This document shows, piece by piece, positions 9,301 through 16,461 of a stretch of DNA of 64,000 bases. Source of the DNA: Labyrinthula sp. Ha. Taxonomy: Eukaryota; Sar; Bigyra; Labyrinthulida; Labyrinthulaceae. The translations under genes were made by a program, and so were the position numbers. A model generated the notes under the pieces. The model did no database searches. It was not told where the DNA came from and was given only the letters and a program-made list of their open reading frames with translations. Every line of letters starts with the position of its first letter. Position 1 is the first letter of the stretch. The stretch spans positions 124,001 through 188,000 of the forward strand of contig JAALGZ010000014.1 in the NCBI GenBank assembly GCA_015227615.1. Reading direction: 5' to 3'.

Positions 9301-11673
9301 CGCTTAGAGAATGACAACGATGAGGAAGTTAGAGATTTTGCAAAGGCATTTAACGCTTTTGATAAAAAGTATAGGTTAGAAGCTAGGGCACCTGTTCACA
9401 AATCTGCTCAGTGCACGGTTTTGTTTGCAGTTGATGTGTCTAACAACAGAAAAGTGGCTCTGAAGCTACTGAAAAAGGAGAGTATGGAAAAGGAAGTTTC
9501 CTGTCGAGAATTGTTAAAAAGTAGGACTAAGCTGGAAGGGGAATACACTAAACGCATTATAGATTGCGAAACCAATGTAATTAAATTCTTGGAGGACAAA
9601 TATGGAAAGTATTCCCATTATTTGGTAATGCCACGAGCAGATCGTAGTCTCTTCGACGTTATACATACCGAGAGAATTGCAGGTCGAAACCTTGAGGCAA
9701 TTCGAGAAATCGCGAAACAAGCTGCAAAGTCTCTTCGTTTTCTTAACAAGCATGGTGTGGCTCACCTGGATTTCAAAACAAGGAACTTCATGAGAACGAG
9801 TTATGCCTCGAGGGAGTGGAAGTTAATTGATTTTGATAGTGCGAAGGAGCATAACGAAGAAATATTGGTTGACGACAAGTGCTCTTCTGGCTATTGTGCG
9901 CCTGAAATAGCAAGGTTAAAGTTTTCACCAGATAGAACTGAGGTTCCGGTTCTCGCAACGGAGGCTCAAGACGTCTTCTCTTTTGGTGTAGTATTATTTG
10001 AGCTACTTTCTGGAAAAACTCTCTTCCGAAGAGATCAAACAGATGATGAATTATATACTGCTACTTCGAAAGTAGAGCTAGTAAACTGGATCTCTCTGCC
10101 AAGGGAAAAGTTTTGGGACCAGATTCTGCCATATTATGATGGACGTCCAGGCGAGTACGAGTACGCAAAGGAGCAAGCATTTGACTTATTATACCAGTGT
10201 CTGCGAGGGGATCCGTCTAGGAGAATATCCTTCGATGCGATGTTGAATCACAAGTTCTTTGCAAAGGTGCTTTTCCGGCCAATCGGGGCACAAGACTTAT
10301 CAAAACTAGGTGTGTTAGATGGTGCTAGTACCTTTCAACGTTTGAGAAAACGCGCAAGGGCATCATTATCTGTAAATGTAGTTAACCATTTATTTATTTC
10401 GTATATGCAGTCTGAGGGGTCAGAGATTGCACGGAATATTTACTATAAGGCTTCGAGCCTTGGTTTAACCTGTTGGTTTGATCAAAATGCGCGAAGGTTG
10501 ACAGAGGAAGGAATGTTTCAAGGAGTTCTGTCAAGCAAAGTGTTTGTTCTTGTTCTAACAAAATCTGTACTATTTCGACCTTTTTGCCTGAAGGAGCTCT
10601 TTTGGGCAATAAAGTCTAGGAAAAAAGTTGTTGTTGTTTACGAAAATGATCCTAGATTTCATAAGTTCGAAAAGGAGAAGTTTCTTGAAAAATGGAAGTT
10701 GACAGAAAATCAGAAGAATTTTTCAGTATTGCGAAAAGATAAGTTTACAGAGTTCTGTGAAAGCCTTCCTTTGAGCTCAACCAGTATACCTGGAACGATG
10801 AAGTCTCTTATTGAAAATTTCATAGAGAACAACCTTCAGGAAAACAACATGATTCCTTACCGTAGAAGAGATTATGAATTGAAAGCAATGATTGAGGAGC
10901 TCCTTTCTTCTGCTGGTTTCTTGACCCCCCAAAAAGTCCAACTTGGAGAACTGAAAAAGCTTGGGAAAACAAATTTATTTTATCCTGAAAAAGATAAAAG
11001 ATATGAGAAAGAGAATAAACTAACCAGAAATCAAGATCAAGTTAATAAGGAAGGGGATACTTTGAATTTTGTGAAACCTCCAAAAATTTTGTTCCTCTTA
11101 CCACCTGAGAGCTCTCAATCCAGTGATGAAAGTGAAGACTTATTAATATATATAAGAAACAACTTGACGAAGCTACTATCTAGCAATTATGAGCTCGTAG
11201 AAGTAACTCCAAGTACTGCTCAGAATGTAGTACTGCTTGATGTCCATATTATGATTGTATTCATTTCCCCAGGTTTTTTTGTCCACTATAGCAATTTTTT
11301 GACCAAGTACGTTGCAGAATGTGGAGACGAAACAGAGATGATATTGGGAGTGCAAGATGGCTGGTTTCAACAAAAAGACTCGATAAGAACAAAAGAGTTG
11401 GAGCATGTTCCTGCCAAAGTAAGTAATATGTTCATCAACATGTTAGAAATCCTTCCTTATAGGCCACTTACTCCCCATTTATATGAGAATCATGCGCTTA
11501 AACAAGAGGTCTGTCTAAGGATTCAAGAGATACATCAAAGGATGTTCAGATTAGACCAAGTAGAAGATAGAGAAGTGGGGCTTATGCTAGGGTTGTTTGA
11601 GAGTAGATGCAACTACCTGTCGTCTTCTGATGATGCCAAAGAACGTCTTCCTTCTTTTGACTCTGATTATTAG
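6343..11673 (+). CDS. LRR / ankyrin-like / non-RD protein kinase / TIR multidomain protein, 1776 aa
   Basis: One uninterrupted frame. Residues about 25-125 look like ribonuclease-inhibitor-type leucine-rich repeats ('IENLDISKT', 'LRSLNIGKN'). About 160-960 form a long helical region with ankyrin-like units such as 'SGYDLRTTNHRNENWLHWL'. A protein kinase domain spans about 1000-1300: K1041 in VALK, catalytic D1143 in HLDFKTRN with N1148, D1163 in DFD (in place of DFG), and an APE motif in 'GYCAPEIA'. The residue before D1143 is Leu rather than Arg, so it is a non-RD kinase. The glycine loop is hard to see. A TIR domain follows (about 1347-1450) with 'HLFISYMQ' and 'FCLKELFWAI'; E1418 sits where plant TIR NADases keep their catalytic Glu. 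Residues 1580-1720 resemble a second, degenerate TIR fold. Likely a cytosolic sensor linking ligand recognition to phosphorylation and NAD cleavage; the role is inference. It converges with the ATP synthase gamma gene 143 bp away. Confidence 0.9.
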   Translation: MKPTRIKSVKDLKKEIRKGKKCPIYLEIGRIELTEEVVDELVDALKDNKVPIENLDISKTTVLDKDCCRIVETLETNFYLRSLNIGKNIGLLAVELVVKILKEINTSLVEFPHMYLTIKEAQEAKASLKILLQRNNFIKKKSNNYSFEIAWSEKAVLRPEPSDNYSTVVFEVLALICKLDSSPEDDEKLHRLLLKNISFGRTGSKRSVLDVLASLETVQDLVKYSTLLSVAHRCGALSKNHNKFNPVRIIMNILGSRKKSFQEKCDALDRCSSFVDIYSAREANSESTIISWVSTLVAKGLLSLEAIPHFFGITSLGLEKLSEAHPELDFSRAWKKLLSAIFLTRSSLKNFKLSMEVWATGLSVLKVSHIIHDTKFLSSLVDNLHKAYLKPPDKRTITPEKLVWLLSFLNLHGLNFSGSKLEEKVLQLLAETTIRGEVFFNLAQVFIDQGFNFELENTGGCRLIEWLVRAPHCRFSSYGRVQKKTKPQDNLHSEIQKLLSPDRPRHGLTKPRNKNKTKRKSWKFKNFAAHRKKVEDFFTQNYPNGFDPLFAGKEIESKIEDRFDVMSFAKTVTKLWTKQLVRYKELFPSENKGVLHIILRRCDSDDRNLFEAINLICEVTSYSLAGNHSFADELFSCKGLHPECLGKFIPWLGRFGFNLNSRTKSGKTVLESILKLRIDPFLVKAMVVDLLLSGYDLRTTNHRNENWLHWLVSSNLPTGTDFKKLKKILPDPFDTTLFKLVLEIGIQHLVMNQKFDYSRMFSTIHPNTNFLHLFLLTLKPQLSTKVIGLSQTEEEYLKCLELLLKNVNFEAVLSEHDINLISALLILRHSGKEFGSLFTCHIYSKIASKKLNISCKGLLQGSEVCFIESLLKNADSSTLLGLRLLEAEGLLSASYLRSKNLMKKLLQGNTAGASVVDFKDLVEYLHELQPQTLKHKKKRQKRILQKLFDSYFNEDPNFFNAIKDLCKEPVALDLNIADDSGRVFRARLENDNDEEVRDFAKAFNAFDKKYRLEARAPVHKSAQCTVLFAVDVSNNRKVALKLLKKESMEKEVSCRELLKSRTKLEGEYTKRIIDCETNVIKFLEDKYGKYSHYLVMPRADRSLFDVIHTERIAGRNLEAIREIAKQAAKSLRFLNKHGVAHLDFKTRNFMRTSYASREWKLIDFDSAKEHNEEILVDDKCSSGYCAPEIARLKFSPDRTEVPVLATEAQDVFSFGVVLFELLSGKTLFRRDQTDDELYTATSKVELVNWISLPREKFWDQILPYYDGRPGEYEYAKEQAFDLLYQCLRGDPSRRISFDAMLNHKFFAKVLFRPIGAQDLSKLGVLDGASTFQRLRKRARASLSVNVVNHLFISYMQSEGSEIARNIYYKASSLGLTCWFDQNARRLTEEGMFQGVLSSKVFVLVLTKSVLFRPFCLKELFWAIKSRKKVVVVYENDPRFHKFEKEKFLEKWKLTENQKNFSVLRKDKFTEFCESLPLSSTSIPGTMKSLIENFIENNLQENNMIPYRRRDYELKAMIEELLSSAGFLTPQKVQLGELKKLGKTNLFYPEKDKRYEKENKLTRNQDQVNKEGDTLNFVKPPKILFLLPPESSQSSDESEDLLIYIRNNLTKLLSSNYELVEVTPSTAQNVVLLDVHIMIVFISPGFFVHYSNFLTKYVAECGDETEMILGVQDGWFQQKDSIRTKELEHVPAKVSNMFINMLEILPYRPLTPHLYENHALKQEVCLRIQEIHQRMFRLDQVEDREVGLMLGLFESRCNYLSSSDDAKERLPSFDSDY

Positions 11674-11816
11674 AACCATAATATCAGTATATTTGCAACT
11701 AGATATCTTTATATGTGATACTACTTTTGAAACTTAACTTGATTTCGTACTGAAGATTTTATAAACAAGAAATACTGCGGTTGAAAAGGAGTATGTAGTT
11801 TAAAAAGTTATGCTTC

Positions 11817-12856
11817 TTACCCTTTCAAACTTTCTGCACCTGAGATAATCTCAATCAACTCTGTAGTAATCTTAGCTTGTCTCGCTCTGTTAAACTGTAC
11901 AGTGAGCTTCTCTACCATCTCTGAAGCATTCTTACTTGCACCGTCCATAGCTGTCATTCTAGAACTTTGTTCAGAAGTAGCACTTTCAATAATACAGGAA
12001 TATAACTGAACAGCCAAACCATACTCGAAAACATTGTTCACAGCCTCTTCAGGGGATTCAAATTCAATCTCATACTTATTTAAAGGAAGCGGCAGATCAG
12101 GGTCTTCTGGGGTTGTCTTATCCATCAAGTTACTAAAAACTGGGACTGTCTTGTACTCAGTTTCATAAGTGATACTATTCTTGAATCTATTGTAGGCAAT
12201 GTGAATAGCATCAATTTCAGGATTTGCCTTAATTACAGCTATACAGTGAAAAAAGAACAGATAGCATACCATTGATTCTTTCGGCAATGCTGATACACTT
12301 GAAGAAATTCATTGGAATTTTGGTTGCTTCTCCAATAGTTCCTACAATGTAGTCTCCGTGCGTTCTTTGCACCATTGCAAGACCCTTCTCTCCAAGAACC
12401 ATCAATTTAGGATTCTTATCGTTCTTGCTGTCCTCATCAAGGGAAGCCTTAACCATCTTAGAAACATATCCATTTACTCCTCCGCACAATCCTTTATCAG
12501 ACGAAATCATTACATATAGTGGATTCTTTATTTCGGCTAAAAAGCAGGTTAAGAAAATACCGCTATTTACGTTTTTCTTCTTCCTCGGAAAGGCTTGGGT
12601 TAAGAATTCTTTCAAATCCAGAACCAAAAACTCTTCCTTCCATTAATCTCTTGGTATCAGCTCTTAATTTTACAGCCGAAACAGTCTTCATGGACTTGGT
12701 AATTTTTTCAATACTCTGCGTTGACGTAATTCTTTTGGCAATATCATTAGGATTTACAGCCAATCCTCTTGTGAATTGCCCAGCAACTGCTATGCCACCG
12801 TATTTTGAGGCTCCTGCGGAGCGCAGAAGGCTACCAGATCGAAACATTTCTCTCAA
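11817..12856 (-). CDS. ATPC/ATP3: mitochondrial F1 ATP synthase gamma subunit (3 exons, 324 aa)
   Basis: Exons at 12571-12856, 12270-12536 and 11817-12238 give a continuous 324-residue protein after removal of introns of 34 and 31 nt. Both introns are GT..AG and both keep frame. The mature N-terminus carries the family hallmark 'RITSTQSIEKITKSMKTVSA', the middle has 'SSDKGLCGGVNG', and the C-terminus 'RARQAKITTELIEIISGA' matches the rotor helix. The first 33 residues are Arg/Ser/Ala-rich without acids after residue 3, as expected of a mitochondrial targeting leader. Gamma is the central rotor shaft of F1 and couples proton flow to ATP synthesis. The length is normal for mitochondrial gamma. 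Divergent from the spliced gene at 12950 with only 93 bp between the start codons. Confidence 0.96.
12239..12269 (-). other. 31-nt intron 2 of ATP synthase gamma gene
   Basis: It begins gtatgc and ends gtatag on the minus strand. Removal joins ...AERIN to AVIKANPEID in frame (phase 1). The spliced protein matches the gamma family on both sides. Confidence 0.9.
12537..12570 (-). other. 34-nt intron 1 of ATP synthase gamma gene
   Basis: On the minus strand the intron begins gtaaatag and ends tttttag. Its removal joins ...EEEEK to PEIKNPLYV in frame; reading through it would meet a stop at once. Phase 1. Confidence 0.9.
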
Positions 12857-12949
12857 ATCTTTCTACTTTCAATTCCTTGTCGATTGGTTTCTTTTTTGTT
12901 GCAAATCGTGTGATTTTGGGAAATTGTTGCAATTTGCGAAAGCTGGAAG
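12857..12949. promoter_or_regulatory. 93-bp divergent promoter
   Basis: This short interval lies between the start codons of the ATP synthase gamma gene (minus) and the ASCC2-like gene (plus), so it must hold both 5' UTRs and both core promoters. It contains an ATTGG (inverted CCAAT) at about 12879 and two related words, ttgcaaat and ttgcaatttgcgaa. Whether these act as sites is not shown. Confidence 0.5.
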
Positions 12950-14129
12950 ATGACTTTGAAGAAAAACAACAAAGATCTCATTCGAAATGAAGTAAAAAAC
13001 GACGAAGAAGAAAAATATATCCTGGAGCTATTTTCTAGCTCAGAGGTATTTCATATTGAAAAAAGCCTTGATATTTTTCATGATAAATTAGATGATTACT
13101 TCTTGCCAGAGTCAATTGATAAAGTAATGGACACCCTTCTACGAGTTGACTATTTCTTTTTTCTGTCTTTTCTTTTTGAAAAACCAAAATTTCTAGAACT
13201 TTTAATTAAGAAATCAATAATTTTGGATAATGAACTCTCAAGATCTAGAAACTCCATATGTCTTCTTCACAGATTGCTTCTGGATGAGCAGTTGGATTTC
13301 GAAGACGTGCCGATGGATAAGTTTGGTAACTTTTTTCTTTCTTGATTTTGTAGTATCAATGCTTTTTGAAAACAATATGGTTTCTTCTGAGTTAATTTTC
13401 TCTGTTGTTGAAGTTTTGGGATTTCGTTACAAGTCCATTGTGTCTGAGGTAATTTTGGCGCTACTAAGTGTATTTCCTTTTATTGCATATGATTTAGACT
13501 TTTGATCACCTCTCCGATACCTTAAAAGATAGAGTTCAGATTCATCTGCTTGGTTCTGACCTCCTTTCTGCTTCTCATTACTTCGAAATCTTAGGATATA
13601 CTGCCTCCCTTCGTATGTTCTCCTCTGAACTCAAAACACTATTCGGTATTAGCTTCCTATGTTTTATTTTTTAGACATATTAAAAGTCCAGCTTCAAATT
13701 TTTGACGACTCCGATGCGCTAACGAACGGCAAAGTCTTTTCTATTCTATACTTTGTTGCTCGTTCCCTTAACTTAATCGATAGCACAAAATTAAAAGGTA
13801 TTGATTTTTATTCGCTCAAAGATGTCATTCTAAGTAGCAAGAAAGTTATTGATTTTGAGATGTTCAATTTCGTTGAAAAGGAGCAGGATGAGTCTGAAAT
13901 AAGTAAAAATTTGAACTCCACAGTTCCCGTAAAGAAACCTAGAAGAAAGAAACCTGTCGGACAACCTTTTAAGAGCAAGAAGAAAGGTGTTGATATACGT
14001 ACTGTGAAAGGAAAAGATAAAGAAAAGGAACTGAAGGACCGTAAGTATCGTGCAAAAAGTAAAGCCAAGCTAGCGAATCACTCTAGGAAAGCTGGTGCAC
14101 TTAAAAAAAGCAAGCGCGGAATGTTTTAA
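12950..14129 (+). CDS. ASCC2-like protein, 4 exons, 357 aa
   Basis: Four exons (12950-13325, 13354-13448, 13498-13645, 13675-14129) join in frame through GT..AG introns of 28, 49 and 29 nt. No single frame spans the gene, but the spliced product is open from ATG to TAA. The N-terminal 260 residues are a helical, leucine- and phenylalanine-rich region. The last 80 residues are strongly basic and end '..KLANHSRKAGALKKSKRGMF'. This tail resembles the C-terminus of ASCC2, a ubiquitin-binding subunit of the ASC-1 / ribosome-quality trigger complex, and the helical part fits ASCC2's N-terminal domain that binds ASCC3. I do not see a clear CUE domain, and the protein is about half the length of human ASCC2. 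The gene structure is firm; the identity is tentative. Confidence 0.7.
13326..13353 (+). other. 28-nt intron 1 of ASCC2-like gene
   Basis: Begins gtaact and ends ttttgtag. Without removal the frame stops within the intron; with removal MDKF continues into VSMLFENN. Phase 1. Confidence 0.85.
13449..13497 (+). other. 49-nt intron 2 of ASCC2-like gene
   Basis: Begins gtaatt and ends gatttag, with a tactaag resembling a branch site. Removal joins KSIVSE to TFDHLSD in phase 0. A 30-nt alternative using an internal GT gives an immediate stop, so the 49-nt form is preferred. Confidence 0.75.
13646..13674 (+). other. 29-nt intron 3 of ASCC2-like gene
   Basis: Begins gtatta and ends tttttag. Removal joins ELKTLF to DILKVQLQ in phase 1. 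Confidence 0.85.
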
Positions 14130-14449
14130 GAGTGGTATCTCTTATTTTCGCCTTATGATAGCTTTCCTTTTGAAGATTTTACCGTGCTTGTAGCCTTGTT
14201 TTATTGCAATTTATGTCTCTTTAGTAACATTTTGCCACGTAGACTAGTACTATCTAATCTCCTAAATTCTGAAACAATCGACAAGACAAATAGATAAAAA
14301 CACAAACTGGAGTTGTATTTCGTTTTTTCTTCTCAAAAGTCAGATTAGATTCGGCCATTTTTCTAATTTACTTTCTTTCGATTATCTTAGTCTCTGTATT
14401 TTGCTGTTCTATTCATTTTCCAAGGAATACTTTGTATAAGGACACAACA
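14130..14449. other. 320-bp intergenic interval
   Basis: Pyrimidine-rich spacer between two plus-strand genes. It must hold the 3' end of the ASCC2-like gene and the promoter of the GT47-sulfotransferase gene. No further structure seen. Confidence 0.6.
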
Positions 14450-16351
14450 ATGCCGTCAAAAACAATACCCAAGGTTTCAACTACCATTACATTATTTCTA
14501 TCTACTTTTCTTCTTTTTATGTTTTTTGTTGCAACTGATTTCAGCTTTCGTCGTCAAAATGGTGTTATTATCAAGTCTGATTTATCGTTTTCAACCGTAA
14601 CACTCGCGCCTAGGAACTCACAACCTGTGGGCAATCGAGCTGCTGAAGAATTTGTTTCAAATTACTGTGTTGTTAGCAAAAGTCTCAGAAAAAGTTCCAT
14701 ATTTAGTAATAATTTTCTCAAATATAGGGCAAATTTCCCTGCCTCCTTTCATATAGTCACCGATCCTATTCGATGCAACTCTTCTAACCGAATCCATATG
14801 ATTTTCAAGAAAGATTATCGAAAACTTCCACCGCCTCCTTCGAACAACACATTTATTGTTCATGGGGATGAGTTTTGTCACCTTAAAAATGGTATTAACC
14901 CCTACGGAACACCTCTATTAGGCAAAATGTATTTCTCAAGTGCAACCTCTTCCATCCCCTTTATTCCCCTTGGTCCGCGATACGATGTTCAACAAGCATT
15001 AGCATCTTATAAATATGTCTCCCCAACACAAAGTAGACGATATATTCTGAATTTCATAGGATCTCCAACTAATACAGAACGTGCACAACTCTTGCAACAC
15101 CTAGAAACTTTTTCTGATCAATTTACTTCATCTTTCTATCTTTATTTAACGCCTAAGTTTAGCCGTGAATCCGCTGAAAAGGCTAACAGATATATTAGAC
15201 CAAGTGAATACGTTAAGATTTTGTTTGAATCACACTTTACTCTTTGTCCGTTAGGACACAATCCAGACACTTATAGATTCTATGAAGCTCTAGAAGCCGG
15301 AAGCATTCCAGTTGTTGTAACTGGAAGTGAAAGTTACGTGGAACATGGTTGTCAAGACTCTTTACATCCCTTGTTATCTTTTATGCCAGATATTAACCCG
15401 ATTGTTGCTTTGAAAGACTGGAATGAGTTGGAAAGCTTTATTACTGATATACTAAGTGATCAACAGAAACTGGAGAAGTTGAAGAAGGATTTACCTGTTT
15501 GGAGGGATCTTTTTTGGAAAGACTTTGGAAATCAATTTAATGAAAGGCTAAGTGAACTGCAGAATCCAAAAAAAGTACCTCTAGTCACTGGATGTGGAAG
15601 GAGTGGTACAATGAGTGTCCATGCCTTTCTTTCCCAAAACGGGGTAAAGTCTGTTCATGAAGGATTTAGAGCTGACGCCATTAGTATTAGCTGGTTATAC
15701 GCGGCAGAGTCTATTGTTTATCCATTTGAAAATGAAGATTCTAGTATGGCTCGAACACAACTTATAAAGAATTTCAAGATGGGCCAGGTTTTTGATCCTA
15801 TCTACCATATTGTTCGACATCCTTTAAAAGTTATTAGTTCTACGATGAGGTGTTTTTGTGGTAAAGGTGACAGGAATAGACCTTTAGGAAAGAAGTCGGA
15901 TGCAAAGTCATGGAAATTCGTAGCTCAAGTTGAGAATAGTAATAATTACAGGCATTTGTTCAAGAATAAGACTAGTGACTATCCTATCGGGTCTGTTAAG
16001 AAGTCTGCACTGTATTGGTTCAACTGGAATACTTTGGTAATGCATAATTTTCCTAATGCGACGAAGTTCAGAATCGAAAATGTTACTATTGTTGAGTTGA
16101 AATCCATGTTTCATTTTGGATCAAAAAGAAATTTGAACGCAAAGGACCATTTATTAAATGCGAACTTTCACACATCTGCGAACGATATTAAAAGCGAGGA
16201 CATTACATGGCATCAGCTTTGCGACGAGGATATAAATTTAGCCAAAGGCATCTTTCAGATGGCTCAGGCATTCGGATACGAAGAAAGTTCAATCTTTTCA
16301 CAAATATGTGGTTTAACCTCTAGAAATTTGATGACAACAGGAAGACATTGA
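14450..16351 (+). CDS. Golgi-type exostosin (GT47) glycosyltransferase fused to a sulfotransferase, 633 aa
   Basis: The ATG at 14450 is chosen; the frame extends six codons upstream without an ATG. Residues about 10-33 form one hydrophobic signal-anchor, giving type II topology with the catalytic part in the Golgi lumen. Residues about 190-365 match the exostosin/GT47 fold, with the signature 'CPLGHNPDTYRFYEALEAGS' followed by IPVVV near residue 265. A sulfotransferase module starts at about 377. It has the PAPS 5'-phosphosulfate loop 'VTGCGRSGTMS' (residues 379-389) and the 3'-phosphate motif 'VRHPLKVISS' with R456. GT47 enzymes extend heparan or cell-wall glycans and sulfotransferases sulfate them, so this protein probably builds and sulfates one surface polysaccharide. 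Both active-site signatures look intact. Substrate unknown. It converges on the ALKBH5-like gene, 110 bp apart. Confidence 0.88.
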   Translation: MPSKTIPKVSTTITLFLSTFLLFMFFVATDFSFRRQNGVIIKSDLSFSTVTLAPRNSQPVGNRAAEEFVSNYCVVSKSLRKSSIFSNNFLKYRANFPASFHIVTDPIRCNSSNRIHMIFKKDYRKLPPPPSNNTFIVHGDEFCHLKNGINPYGTPLLGKMYFSSATSSIPFIPLGPRYDVQQALASYKYVSPTQSRRYILNFIGSPTNTERAQLLQHLETFSDQFTSSFYLYLTPKFSRESAEKANRYIRPSEYVKILFESHFTLCPLGHNPDTYRFYEALEAGSIPVVVTGSESYVEHGCQDSLHPLLSFMPDINPIVALKDWNELESFITDILSDQQKLEKLKKDLPVWRDLFWKDFGNQFNERLSELQNPKKVPLVTGCGRSGTMSVHAFLSQNGVKSVHEGFRADAISISWLYAAESIVYPFENEDSSMARTQLIKNFKMGQVFDPIYHIVRHPLKVISSTMRCFCGKGDRNRPLGKKSDAKSWKFVAQVENSNNYRHLFKNKTSDYPIGSVKKSALYWFNWNTLVMHNFPNATKFRIENVTIVELKSMFHFGSKRNLNAKDHLLNANFHTSANDIKSEDITWHQLCDEDINLAKGIFQMAQAFGYEESSIFSQICGLTSRNLMTTGRH

Positions 16352-16461
16352 CACTAGAACATTGGTTACAGACACTTATCGATTCACAAGACTTGTACAG
16401 AGTAATTATCATGCATAAATAGATGTACCTTCGGAATAAGAAAAGGCTTTTTTCGAAGACC

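Noticed and set aside
8868-9317. 149-residue minus-strand frame inside the kinase-TIR gene
   Set aside because: It is antisense to a strongly supported coding region and shows no domain features; Ser- and Phe-rich composition is typical of such shadows.
12519-12953. 144-residue plus-strand frame across the start of the ATP synthase gamma gene
   Set aside because: Antisense to exons 1 and 2 of a clearly identified gene and crosses their intron.
13468-13497. 30-nt alternative intron inside the 49-nt intron of the ASCC2-like gene
   Set aside because: Using this GT puts a stop codon right after the junction; the 49-nt form keeps the frame.
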